From the NCBI RefSeq assembly GCF_000805455.1, contig NZ_JSUS01000064.1, forward strand, positions 186,001 to 250,000: DNA of 64,000 nt, written 5' to 3'. This stretch comes from Acinetobacter sp. A47. Lineage in GTDB: Bacteria; Pseudomonadota; Gammaproteobacteria; Pseudomonadales; Moraxellaceae. Made by a program: the position numbers and the translations under genes. The notes under the pieces are model-generated. The model saw only the letters and a list, made by a program, of their open reading frames with translations. It was not told the DNA's origin and ran no database searches. Below, piece after piece: positions 44,315-53,353 of this stretch. How positions within the stretch are numbered: position 1 is the first letter of the stretch; each line of letters starts with the position of its first letter.

Positions 44315-45542
44315 ACCCATTTCATTTTTTATTGGACTGAAGTATACGCAAGCCAGAAAAAAAAGCCGTCTGGTGTCATTTATTTCGTTGATGACCATGA
44401 TTGGTTTGACGTTAGGTGTTGCCGTGCTGATAACGGTTTTATCGGTGATCAATGGTTTTGACCGGGAATTGAAGAACCGTATTTTAGGTATTGTGCCGCA
44501 AGCGACCATTGCATCGACACAAATTATGACCAATTGGGACGCTCTGGCGCAAGATATCGCTAAACAGCCTCATGTTGATGCCGTTGCGCCTTATACCCAG
44601 TTACAAGGAATGCTAACCGCGCATGGTCAGGTGACCGGGATTTCGATCTCGGGAATTGAACCAGAATATGAAAAACAAGTCTCGATTGTTCATAATTATA
44701 TGAAAGCAGGGAGTCTGGATGCGCTGCAAAAAGGCAAATATGGAATCGTACTGGGGCAAGATCTGGCAGATAGCCTTGGGCTTGAGTTACATGACCCTGT
44801 AACGCTTGTGTTACCTGAAGCGACCAATTCATCAGCAGGCGTGGTACCACGTTTCAAGCGTTTTGAAGTGGTTGGAATATTTAAGATTGGCACGCAAGTC
44901 GATTCGATGGTGGGGTATATTGCCTTAAATGATGCGTCAACCTTATTACGCTTGCCCGACGGTGCGCAAGGTATACGCTTAAAGCTGGATGACATTTTTG
45001 CCGCGCCAGAGATTTCCGAAAGCATTATCAAAAAATTACCGAGTAATTTCTATGCTTCGAACTGGACCTATACGCAAGGTAATTTATTCAGTGCCATTCA
45101 AATGGCAAAAAACATGGTGGGCCTATTACTTTTACTCATTATCATTGTAGCTACCTTTAATATTATTTCATCCTTGATGATGCTGGTTACCGATAAAAAA
45201 TCAGATATCGCGATATTACGTACTTTAGGTGCATCCCCATTGTTGATTACTCAGATTTTTATGGTACAGGGCACCATTATTGGCGTCATTGGCACCGGTT
45301 TAGGTACCGTTTTAGGGGTTATTCTGTCTTTAAGCATTGGCAGTATTGTATCTTGGGTAAATACAACCTTTGGCTTAAATTTATTGGATGCATATTTTGT
45401 ACATTATTTGCCATCATATTTGCGCTGGCAAGATGTACTGCTGGTCGTAAGTGTTTCATTACTTTTAAGTTTGCTGGCAACCATTTATCCGGCAATGCGT
45501 GCAGCAAAAGTTCAGCCTGCAGAAGCATTACGTTATGAATAA
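44307..45542 (+). CDS. lolE: Second lipoprotein-releasing permease (LolC/E type)
   Basis: 411 residues, the same length and layout as the first permease and about two-thirds identical to it by eye. Identical stretches include IGLTLGVAVLITVLSV, VDSMVGYIALNDASTLLRL and YLPSYLRWQDVL. LolC and LolE of E. coli are far more divergent from each other. ATG 44307 has GGGTGG at ideal spacing; ATG 44301 is 6 bases upstream. The pair with LolD between them forms the E. coli-like CDE gene order. A terminator follows. Confidence 0.9.
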   Translation: MFKPISFFIGLKYTQARKKSRLVSFISLMTMIGLTLGVAVLITVLSVINGFDRELKNRILGIVPQATIASTQIMTNWDALAQDIAKQPHVDAVAPYTQLQGMLTAHGQVTGISISGIEPEYEKQVSIVHNYMKAGSLDALQKGKYGIVLGQDLADSLGLELHDPVTLVLPEATNSSAGVVPRFKRFEVVGIFKIGTQVDSMVGYIALNDASTLLRLPDGAQGIRLKLDDIFAAPEISESIIKKLPSNFYASNWTYTQGNLFSAIQMAKNMVGLLLLLIIIVATFNIISSLMMLVTDKKSDIAILRTLGASPLLITQIFMVQGTIIGVIGTGLGTVLGVILSLSIGSIVSWVNTTFGLNLLDAYFVHYLPSYLRWQDVLLVVSVSLLLSLLATIYPAMRAAKVQPAEALRYE

Positions 45543-45571
45543 TGCATAAATATTGAATTAGACCTCTTGTT

Positions 45572-45598
45572 AAAGCCCTGAAAAAGGGCTTTAATTTT
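45572..45598 (+). terminator. Terminator after the Lol operon
   Basis: AAAGCCCT-GAAAA-AGGGCTTT followed by AATTTT. Confidence 0.85.
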
Positions 45599-45631
45599 GC
45601 CTTTAGAATAACTACAACCTCATTTTAAAAA

Positions 45632-48058
45632 ATGTTTAAAATCGTCCTGTTCGGCTGGATTGCGGGTATAACCCTAATGGGGCAGCGTTTTCCCTTTGCA
45701 ATACAAACCTGGTGGCTCTGGCTAATCCTCGCAGCAGTGATCTTTGCTACAGGTTTATATAAACGCACTTCAAGCACTTCTCCCTCTATTGGCTATACCT
45801 TGCTGCTGGTCAGTACAAGCTGGGCACTATTCTGCACAGGCTTTTATTATGCGAATACTGCTTTGGAGCAGCGTTTAAAATTAAGGGAAGTGGAAGTTCA
45901 GCCTTTTGAAGCAATTGTTTATATTAAAAAAATAGATGAATTGAGCGGTGGTGAGGGCCGTAAACAGGTTGCCGAAATACTAAACCGACATCGTCAACCG
46001 GTAGACTGGGTGTTTTATCTGGGGCAAGGAGTTGAGCAGGTTCCGCAACAAGACTTGCGCTTAGGTCATTATTATCGTGTTTATGGCACAGTCCAGCCCG
46101 CACACAGTTATGCCGTTGCCGGGGTATTTGATCAGGAAAAATGGTTTTTGCAGCAGAATATCATGTCGGCCTATCTGGTCAGGCATATTCAGCCACTCTC
46201 TCATGAGCAGATCTATGCTTTGGGTTACCGGCAACATTTAAAGCAGCAACAGACATTAAAAGCCAGATTGCTGTTAAAGATAGAAAACCTGCGTTTGGTT
46301 TTCCGGCAGATGTTGCAAGGGTCATCTCTGCAGCATCAGGGGCTACTACTGGCACTGTTGACTGGTGATGAAAGTTTATTAAAGAATGAGTTGAAGCAGC
46401 AATTCCAGCAACTTGGTATTTCACATCTGTTGGCAATTTCCGGCCCGCATGTACTGATTTTTGCCTTAATGCTGTCCTGGTTCATCAAAAGCGTGATACA
46501 GCGTTATTGTCCGGTGCTGTATTTATGGAAACCGCGACAGATCCTGCTACTGTTACCTTTCGGACTGAGTGTGGTTGTTTATGTGGCTTTTATCGGTTTT
46601 GAAATACCTGCAATTAGAACCTTATTAACCGTTATGATCGGCAGCCTGTACCTTATGTTCAGGCAATCCGTTCAGCCACTGGCTTTACTGGTCTATAGCG
46701 CCAGTTTGCTGCTGGTTTATGATCCGTTTAGTGCCTTGTCGACGGCTTTCTGGCTGTCTTACGGGGCCTGTTTTATTTTGTTGCGGGTTTATCAAACTAT
46801 TCAGCAGTTTCCACAAGACCAGGTGGCAACAGCCCTGCAGAAACAGGTCTGGACACTGAAGGTACTGGTTGAGTCACAGTGGAAAATTTTTATTGCCTTA
46901 TGTCCCTTGATGCTGATTTTTTTCCAGCAAATTTCCTGGACGGCGCCACTGAGTAATTTCATTGCAGTTCCATTATTGAGCGGGATTGTGGTACCACTAG
47001 ACATTATTGCGGCTATTCTATGGCTGCTTCTACCTGCTGCCGGCCTGCTGTTGTTCCAGCTTAACAACCAGTTGCTCACCATTGTAATGGTGTTGCTCAA
47101 TGGCGTGCAGCAGCTGTCTCCACAGTTGTATGGAGTAAGTTATACACCGCTGATGATGGTGAGTTTAATGCTGGGAATTGCGATCCTGTTTATGCCGCGA
47201 GGCAGTATTCCCAAGTTTTGGGCTGTCATTTGTGTTGTGCCGATCCTGTGTGGTGTTCAGAAACAGCAAACTGTCTTGAATATTCTTGATGTCGGGCAGG
47301 GGCAGGCAATCTTTTTACAACATCCCCAGCAGACCTTGATGATTGATACTGGTGGTGCTTATGACGAGCGTAAATTTGGTATTGGCGAGCGTGTGGATAT
47401 CCCGTTTTTAAGGCAGCAAGGAATACGGTCACTGGATCATGTCATTCTATCTCATCTGGATCAGGATCATAGCGGCGCATTTCCGGCTATACAAAATGCC
47501 TTTGCGATTACTCAGGTACAGTCCAATGAACGAAGTGACAAATTGCCTTTCCAGAATAATTTCTCATATTGCTATCAGGGACAAAACTGGTCTTATACCG
47601 ATCTGGACATCAAGATTTTATCGCCTGCACAAGATGGTCTGAATTTTGCCAAACATCAGCAAAATGAACAGTCCTGTGTAGTCTATCTGCAATTTCGCAA
47701 TACCCGGCCGTATCAAAATTTTTTAATTATGGGAGATGCCGGATGGGAAACCGAATTTAAACTGCTGCAGCAATATCCCGATCTAAAGGTGGATGTGTTG
47801 GTGTTGGGTCACCATGGCAGTAAAAACAGTTCTGCCTATGATTTTCTGGCGACTTTAAAACCCAAGCTGGCAATTGCTTCTGCCGGTTTTCATAATCGTT
47901 ATGGTCATCCCAGCCAGGAAGTTCAAAAACGTCTACAGGCTTTACATATTCCCTTGCTCAATACTGCGCATACCGGAACGGTGAGCTTCCTGTTTGAGCA
48001 GGGCAAGGTTGAAGTCAAACAACAACGCCAGCAAAGAACATGGTTACGACGAGAATAG
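45632..48058 (+). CDS. comEC: ComEC/Rec2 DNA-uptake channel
   Basis: 808 residues. The inner-membrane channel for single-stranded DNA in natural transformation. Two or three membrane segments at the N-terminus are followed by a soluble OB-like region (about 75-200). The competence domain (about 220-500) shows LLALLTGDESLL and GISHLLAISGPHVLIFALML. From about 545 on, a metallo-beta-lactamase-like domain carries NILDVGQGQAIFLQ, LSHLDQDHSG and LGHHGSKNSS, with metal ligands present. That domain may degrade the non-transforming strand. Length is in the family range. Its stop is 1 base from the convergent acyltransferase. Confidence 0.95.
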   Translation: MFKIVLFGWIAGITLMGQRFPFAIQTWWLWLILAAVIFATGLYKRTSSTSPSIGYTLLLVSTSWALFCTGFYYANTALEQRLKLREVEVQPFEAIVYIKKIDELSGGEGRKQVAEILNRHRQPVDWVFYLGQGVEQVPQQDLRLGHYYRVYGTVQPAHSYAVAGVFDQEKWFLQQNIMSAYLVRHIQPLSHEQIYALGYRQHLKQQQTLKARLLLKIENLRLVFRQMLQGSSLQHQGLLLALLTGDESLLKNELKQQFQQLGISHLLAISGPHVLIFALMLSWFIKSVIQRYCPVLYLWKPRQILLLLPFGLSVVVYVAFIGFEIPAIRTLLTVMIGSLYLMFRQSVQPLALLVYSASLLLVYDPFSALSTAFWLSYGACFILLRVYQTIQQFPQDQVATALQKQVWTLKVLVESQWKIFIALCPLMLIFFQQISWTAPLSNFIAVPLLSGIVVPLDIIAAILWLLLPAAGLLLFQLNNQLLTIVMVLLNGVQQLSPQLYGVSYTPLMMVSLMLGIAILFMPRGSIPKFWAVICVVPILCGVQKQQTVLNILDVGQGQAIFLQHPQQTLMIDTGGAYDERKFGIGERVDIPFLRQQGIRSLDHVILSHLDQDHSGAFPAIQNAFAITQVQSNERSDKLPFQNNFSYCYQGQNWSYTDLDIKILSPAQDGLNFAKHQQNEQSCVVYLQFRNTRPYQNFLIMGDAGWETEFKLLQQYPDLKVDVLVLGHHGSKNSSAYDFLATLKPKLAIASAGFHNRYGHPSQEVQKRLQALHIPLLNTAHTGTVSFLFEQGKVEVKQQRQQRTWLRRE

Positions 48059-48059
48059 C

Positions 48060-49013
48060 CTAAGCAGTCTCTTGTTGTGTTTGTTGACGAACTGCGGCTA
48101 CCCGAGCCAGGGCTTCATGTTCATCAATGTCATAAATTTTCTTGAGGGCTGGATGGGCACGAAAGCGTTTATAGCTCCAGTGATAATGTTCAGGATAACG
48201 CCGGATCAACTGTTCCAGAGTCTGGTGCAGAATACGGGTTCCATGTTCGGCACTTCCTTCATACACCTGTGGATCAACCGGTTCAATATACATATCAAAG
48301 CCATCTTGATCATTACGCATGGTATACAGAAGCAGTGCCTTGGCCTTGGTTTTTTGAATCAGTTTGGCACTCAGGCTGCTCGATGCCAGAGGGATGCCGA
48401 AGTATTCGATCATGTCGCCACCATGATCGGGGGTATGGTCAGGCAAGATCGCTGTGGTACCGCCCTGTTTTAAGGCCTTGAAAATCTGTCTTACCCCACT
48501 TTCATCGGTCGGAACCAGATGTGCTTGTTCACGGCTACGGGCATCACGGACGAACTGGTCGGCAGCAGGATTTTTAACAGGCTTATACAGGATTGTCATC
48601 GGACTATACTGTGCAACCCACGCATTCATGACTTCCCAGGTTCCAAAATGGGGAACAACCAGCACCACACCTTTCTTTTCTGCCAAGGCATCATGTAAGT
48701 AATGCTCGCCATGAATGGTATCAATACGCCGGATATTCTTCTGGTTGGAGGCGCCCCAGATACTTAAAAACTCAAAATAAGAAGTGAGCTCATTATGGAT
48801 TGCTTTTCTGACCAGCTGCTGTCGTTGTTGTGCTTCCATCTCGGGGAAAACAATCTGTATGTTCAGGCTGATGATCTTGGAAAGCTTGGAGAGGGAAAAG
48901 GTATTGACCAATCCTGCAACCAGACCTGCCATGAAACGACCCAGTTGAATCGGTTGTCGACTCAGGAGTTTGATGAGACGGTAATTTGTGCTGCTGGATT
49001 TGGATTGTGTCAT
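48060..49013 (-). CDS. Lipid A-type acyltransferase (LpxL/LpxM-like)
   Basis: 317 residues. The HtrB/LpxL family transfers a secondary acyl chain to lipid A. One N-terminal membrane anchor (about 22-45) is followed by the catalytic HFGTWE (H-x4-E) motif near residue 120, then the ILPDHTPDHGGDMIEYFG segment and HYHWSYKRFRAHP near the C-terminus, all typical. Whether it is the LpxL or LpxM enzyme, or acts on ornithine or other lipids, is not settled by sequence alone. Single gene convergent with comEC. Confidence 0.85.
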   Translation of the reverse strand: MTQSKSSSTNYRLIKLLSRQPIQLGRFMAGLVAGLVNTFSLSKLSKIISLNIQIVFPEMEAQQRQQLVRKAIHNELTSYFEFLSIWGASNQKNIRRIDTIHGEHYLHDALAEKKGVVLVVPHFGTWEVMNAWVAQYSPMTILYKPVKNPAADQFVRDARSREQAHLVPTDESGVRQIFKALKQGGTTAILPDHTPDHGGDMIEYFGIPLASSSLSAKLIQKTKAKALLLYTMRNDQDGFDMYIEPVDPQVYEGSAEHGTRILHQTLEQLIRRYPEHYHWSYKRFRAHPALKKIYDIDEHEALARVAAVRQQTQQETA

Positions 49014-49151
49014 GTAGTTCAGATGAGAATAGTTACAAAGGAAAAGTATAATGCAAAAAATAATTATAAGTTAAAACAAGTTATTTAAACAGTTTTGCCC
49101 AAATCAGCGTATATAATAAAGCCACTTTAAAACATATTGGATTGGAATCTT

Positions 49152-50174
49152 ATGTCCGATTGGCCACCAAAACCAAAAAACGAATCAACAAATAGTGATC
49201 AGGTGACGGGTAAAGAATGGCAAATTTTAGAAAAAGCCGTTCTTGCATCTGTGGAAGAGCAACGCCGTAGTCGTCGTTGGAGTATCTTTTTTAAATGTTT
49301 AGGTTTCGCGTATTTATTGATTGTCTTGATCGCAATGACCAAGAGCTGTTCAACTTCACCCGAAAAATCGACGACAAGCATCAGTGGAGATCATCTCGCG
49401 GTGATTGATATCGTGGGTACGATTGACTCATCTGCCGGGCAGTCTACGGTCAATAGTGAAGATACCAATAAAGCCCTAAAACGTGCCTTTGATGCAAGTG
49501 GCAGTAAAGCAATTGTTTTAAATATTAATTCTCCGGGCGGTTCTCCAGTCCAGTCAGATGAGATCTGGCAGGAAATCCGCTATCAGAAAAAACAGCATCC
49601 AGACAAAAAAGTCTATGCCGTGATTGGGGATATGGGTGCTTCAGGCGCATATTATATTGCATCTGCTGCCGATGAAATCATTGTCAATCCATCAAGCTTG
49701 GTGGGCTCAATTGGTGTGATTATGCCAAACTATGGTCTAAGCGGTCTGGCACAAAAGCTCGGGATCGAAGATCGTACCCTGACTGCCGGTAGCAATAAAG
49801 ACATCCTGAGCATGACCAAGCCATTAGATCCGGCACAAAAGCAACATGTCCAATCGGTACTGGACAATGTGCATGGCCACTTTATCAATGCGGTTAAGGA
49901 AGGTCGTGGTAAGCGCCTGAAATCTAATGATCCTGCAATCTTCTCGGGACTGTTCTGGACAGGCGAGCAGGCCATTGCGTTAGGGATTGCCGATCGTAGC
50001 GGTAGTATTACCACACTGATGCGGGAGCTGAAAGTCGAGCAAAAAGTAGACTACACCGTACAGCGTAATCCTTTAGAATCAATCTTGGGGCGTATGGGCG
50101 CCAAGATTGGAGAGGGGATCAGCAGTTCACTGGCAGCACAGCTGGAAACCCGGCAGAATGCCAAGATACAGTAA
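49152..50174 (+). CDS. S49 family signal peptide peptidase (SppA-like)
   Basis: About 340 residues. A cytoplasmic N-terminus is followed by one membrane segment (FFKCLGFAYLLIVLIAM, about 45-62) and a periplasmic or cytoplasmic protease domain. NINSPGGSPVQSDEIW forms the oxyanion region. GDMGASGAYYIASAADEI carries the nucleophile Ser, and SLVGSIGVIMP follows. The catalytic Lys is expected further on, in the SNDPAIFSGLFWTGEQA area. Short single-domain SppA/SohB type. It degrades leftover signal peptides or membrane proteins. ATG 49152 with TTGGAATC upstream is used. Confidence 0.93.
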   Translation: MSDWPPKPKNESTNSDQVTGKEWQILEKAVLASVEEQRRSRRWSIFFKCLGFAYLLIVLIAMTKSCSTSPEKSTTSISGDHLAVIDIVGTIDSSAGQSTVNSEDTNKALKRAFDASGSKAIVLNINSPGGSPVQSDEIWQEIRYQKKQHPDKKVYAVIGDMGASGAYYIASAADEIIVNPSSLVGSIGVIMPNYGLSGLAQKLGIEDRTLTAGSNKDILSMTKPLDPAQKQHVQSVLDNVHGHFINAVKEGRGKRLKSNDPAIFSGLFWTGEQAIALGIADRSGSITTLMRELKVEQKVDYTVQRNPLESILGRMGAKIGEGISSSLAAQLETRQNAKIQ

Positions 50175-50197
50175 TGTATCGTTTTTGATCTTGTCAG

Positions 50198-50223
50198 GGC
50201 TGTGGTTTACACAGCCTTTTTTT
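50198..50223 (+). terminator. Terminator after the S49 peptidase gene
   Basis: GGCTGTG-GTTTA-CACAGCC followed by seven Ts. Confidence 0.92.
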
Positions 50224-50316
50224 ATGCTAAAAATAACTGGACAGTTTTTCTTTTTATTTGCAATACATATGTAGAGCTGGATAATTGATCAATCAGTGCG
50301 AATAAAAGACAGGCTT

Positions 50317-51108
50317 ATGAAACCTTTGATACATTTTGCCCATGCCAATGGTGTCCCATCTAAAGTTTATCAAAAGCTGTTTGATCAGTTGAAAGATCAA
50401 TATGACATTATTTATGTGGCCGAAATTGGCAATGATAAACGCTACCCGGTTACCCATGGCTGGACACATCTGGTCGATCAGGTGATTGATAGTATTATTC
50501 AGCAGGCACAGGGACGCAAGGTCATTGGCCTGGGCCATTCCTTGGGTTCAGTCTTGACCCTGATGGCGGCTTATCGGCGTCCTGAGCTTTTTTCACAAGT
50601 CATCATGCTTGATCCACCCCTAATCATTGGTAAAGCCTCTTTTGTTTTTCACTTGGCCAAATTATTTAAGCCGAAGCTGGTAGACAAGATCACTCCGGCG
50701 GGTTTGTCTGTACGTCGTCGTGATCATTGGGAATCGCGTGAGCAGGCCGCAGAATTACTCGGATCAAGAGGGTTTTACCAGTATTTTGATGCGGACTGCT
50801 TTCAGGCCTATATTGAGCATGCCTTAACGGATGATCGGCAGCGAGGGGGTGTGACCTTGACCATTCCTAAAAAGGATGAGGTTGAATTGTTCCGAACCAC
50901 ACCGTCGATGTGGTGGCTGCCTATGCCAAAGCCGCCGGTTGCCGTGCATCTGGTTGTGGGCCAGGACAGTGTTTTCCTGAAAGAAAAATTCCCTCAGGTT
51001 GCAAAAAAGAAACTGGGTATTCCATTTTCTGTTGTTGAAGGAGGGCATATGTTCCCCTTGGAGCATCCCCTGGATACCGTTGAGAAAATTAAAAGCTTGG
51101 TGCTTTGA
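50317..51108 (+). CDS. Alpha/beta hydrolase
   Basis: About 263 residues, no signal peptide, so cytoplasmic. The N-terminal strand reads KPLIHFAHANGVPSKVY. The nucleophile elbow is GLGHSLGSVL, with Ser in G-H-S-L-G. The catalytic His is probably in VEGGHMFPLEHP near the C-terminus. The substrate is unknown; the overall look is that of small esterases and thioesterases of this fold. ATG 50317 with ACAGGC upstream is preferred to a GTG 21 bases before. The next small gene begins 8 bases after the stop. Confidence 0.85.
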   Translation: MKPLIHFAHANGVPSKVYQKLFDQLKDQYDIIYVAEIGNDKRYPVTHGWTHLVDQVIDSIIQQAQGRKVIGLGHSLGSVLTLMAAYRRPELFSQVIMLDPPLIIGKASFVFHLAKLFKPKLVDKITPAGLSVRRRDHWESREQAAELLGSRGFYQYFDADCFQAYIEHALTDDRQRGGVTLTIPKKDEVELFRTTPSMWWLPMPKPPVAVHLVVGQDSVFLKEKFPQVAKKKLGIPFSVVEGGHMFPLEHPLDTVEKIKSLVL

Positions 51109-51116
51109 TTGTTTTT

Positions 51117-51491
51117 ATGAGACATGCCGAGATTATTCTCAATGCACTTGACTTGCTGGGGTATGGACAAGAAAGTTGCCAGGCAAGCGTGCTGAATTTT
51201 TTTGTTGCTTATCAACAACAGGTTGAATATATCCGCGACTTTTTAGCAGTATTTGGCCTTTCGTTAAGCAATCTACAAACACAAGAGCAGCTTATAAGCG
51301 TATTTGATCAATTCAACCATAAAAACTGGCAAGAGATTGATCAGTATTCATATCAAGAAGGTGAGTATTACTGCTTTCTTCGCATCAAAGTTTTTCTATT
51401 GCATTTGCACGATGAACATGATGCAGATGAAAGTATGGGGTGGTTAAATATTTTCCAAGAAAAATATTTGTCCTACCTTTTAGAGTCATAA
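51117..51491 (+). CDS. Conserved hypothetical protein, about 124 aa
   Basis: Not recognised. An acidic, mostly helical, Leu/Gln-rich soluble protein beginning MRHAEIILNALDLLGYGQES and ending IFQEKYLSYLLES. It contains an HLHDEHDADESMG stretch of His and acidic residues that might bind metal, which is a guess. It lies 8 bases after the hydrolase stop, so it is probably in the same transcript. It ends at the bidirectional terminator shared with purN. Confidence 0.6.
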   Translation: MRHAEIILNALDLLGYGQESCQASVLNFFVAYQQQVEYIRDFLAVFGLSLSNLQTQEQLISVFDQFNHKNWQEIDQYSYQEGEYYCFLRIKVFLLHLHDEHDADESMGWLNIFQEKYLSYLLES

Positions 51492-51519
51492 AAAAACACA
51501 TCCTGAGATGTGTTTTTTT
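51490..51519. terminator. Shared terminator of the small gene and purMN
   Basis: AAAAAAACACATC-CTGA-GATGTGTTTTTTT. A 13-bp stem that works in both directions between convergent genes. Confidence 0.92.
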
Positions 51520-51523
51520 ATTG

Positions 51524-52150
51524 TTAAAACTGGGCAAACTGAATAGGGCGTTCCAGCGGTTTCTGGTTAAAATAGGCTTGCCCGTCTTTCCAGCGCAGCT
51601 GACCATTGCAAAACCACTCTGCAACCTGAGGATAAATAAAATGCTCAAGTTCATGCACACGTTTTGCCAGACTTTCTACCGTATCATGCGTACCGACCTG
51701 AATGGCTGATTGAGCAATGCTTTGTCCGGCATCCAGTTCGGCCGTCACAAAATGCACCGTACAGCCATGCAAACGGTCTCCTGTATTCAATACGCGTTGA
51801 TGAGTATGAGTGCCTTTATAAACAGGCAGGAGCGATGGATGGATATTTAACATTTTGCCTTGCCACTGACGGACAAAGCCCGGAGTTAAAATCCGCATAA
51901 AACCGGCCAGAATGACTAAATCGGCTTGCCATGCCAGCAATTGTTGATGCACGGCATCGTCAAAGCTTTCCCGGCTTGGATAATCTTTATGTGAAATCAC
52001 AGCAGTAGCAATATTGGCAGTTTGGGCACGCTGTAATGCATAAGCATCAGCTTTGTTCGATAACACACCAATGATTTGCCCTGACAGATTTGCATCTATC
52101 AGGGCTTGTAAGTTGCTACCGTTGCCAGAGACAAGGACAGCAATTTTCAT
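51524..52150 (-). CDS. purN: Phosphoribosylglycinamide formyltransferase
   Basis: 208 residues. Transfers a formyl group from 10-formyl-THF to GAR, the third step of purine synthesis. The N-terminus KIAVLVSGNGSNLQALIDA binds the substrate phosphate. The catalytic set is in NIHPSLLPVYKGTHTHQRVL (Asn, His) and HFVTAELDAGQSIAQ (Asp). Its ATG shares one base with the purM stop (TAATG), so the two are translationally coupled. Confidence 0.97.
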   Translation of the reverse strand: MKIAVLVSGNGSNLQALIDANLSGQIIGVLSNKADAYALQRAQTANIATAVISHKDYPSRESFDDAVHQQLLAWQADLVILAGFMRILTPGFVRQWQGKMLNIHPSLLPVYKGTHTHQRVLNTGDRLHGCTVHFVTAELDAGQSIAQSAIQVGTHDTVESLAKRVHELEHFIYPQVAEWFCNGQLRWKDGQAYFNQKPLERPIQFAQF

Positions 52151-53220
52151 TATGCAAAGATCACGCGAATTTTTTCGTCAGCGCCTTCAACCGATTCGGC
52201 ATTTTCCTGAATATGCCCGATTTTCCAGGCTTTTTCACCTTGTGCATTTAACAGCTCAACAGCTTTGTCTGCTTCGCTGGCATCAACCGCAATGACCATG
52301 CCAACGCCACAGTTAAAGGTACGATACATTTCAAAGCGTTCAACATTACCTTCACGTTGTAACAACTGGAACAATTCAGACCATTCCCAGCTTGATTCGT
52401 CAATCACGGCCTGAGCACCATTTGGAAGCACACGTGGCAGGTTACCTGGCAAACCGCCACCTGTAATGTGTGCCATGGCATGGACATCAACCTGTTTGCA
52501 CAACTCCAGTACCGGCTTGACATAAATACGTGTAGGTTCCATTGCAACATCTGCAAGCGGGCGACCATCTACGATCTGATTCAGGTCGACATTCTTAACG
52601 TCTAGAATCTTGCGTAACAGTGAATAACCGTTTGAGTGAGCACCACTAGAGGCAACACCAATCAGAATATCCCCGGCTTTTACCTTGGAGCCATCAATAA
52701 TTTTGCTTTGCTCAACCACACCGACAGCAAACCCGGCAAGATCATAATCTTCGCCTTCGTACATGCCTGGCATTTCAGCAGTTTCACCACCCACCAATGC
52801 ACAACCGGCAAGTTCACAGCCTTTACCGATTCCGGTCACTACATTTGCTGCAACATCAACATTCAAATGGCCTGTCGCATAGTAGTCAAGGAAGAATAAT
52901 GGTTCTGCACCGCACACCAGCAAGTCGTTTACGCACATTGCGACAAGATCTTGACCAATGGTATCGTGACGGTTGAGATTAAGCGCCAGACGTAATTTTG
53001 TACCTACGCCATCTGTTCCTGAAACCAATACAGGTTCTTCATAACCTTTCGGAATTTTGCATAGTGCACCAAAGCCACCGAGACCGCCCATTACTTCAGG
53101 ACGAGTGGTGCGTTTAGCGACAGATTTGATACGATCGACCAGTGCGTCGCCCGCTTCAATGTCGACGCCCGCATCTTTATAGCTTAAACCAGTGTTTGGG
53201 GTAGAAGTTGAGTTGCTCAT
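52150..53220 (-). CDS. purM: Phosphoribosylformylglycinamidine cyclo-ligase
   Basis: 356 residues. Makes AIR from FGAM with [22 protein letters not shown] and [15 protein letters not shown] (about 64-78) form the ATP site of the PurM fold. [11 protein letters not shown] and [19 protein letters not shown] follow. Length is normal. First gene of the purM-purN pair, in the same order as in E. coli, divergent from perM with about 130 AT-rich bases between. Confidence 0.98.
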   Translation of the reverse strand: MSNSTSTPNTGLSYKDAGVDIEAGDALVDRIKSVAKRTTRPEVMGGLGGFGALCKIPKGYEEPVLVSGTDGVGTKLRLALNLNRHDTIGQDLVAMCVNDLLVCGAEPLFFLDYYATGHLNVDVAANVVTGIGKGCELAGCALVGGETAEMPGMYEGEDYDLAGFAVGVVEQSKIIDGSKVKAGDILIGVASSGAHSNGYSLLRKILDVKNVDLNQIVDGRPLADVAMEPTRIYVKPVLELCKQVDVHAMAHITGGGLPGNLPRVLPNGAQAVIDESSWEWSELFQLLQREGNVERFEMYRTFNCGVGMVIAVDASEADKAVELLNAQGEKAWKIGHIQENAESVEGADEKIRVIFA

Positions 53221-53353
53221 AGTGAAGTCTCCGCATTGGCGGCAGATTATAACCTGAATATACGAAACTCTTATGTTATTTATGCTCGAAAATGCTATCT
53301 TTAATTAAATTTTTTTTCATTTATAACGATTATACTAAAAAAGGCTAGATTTT

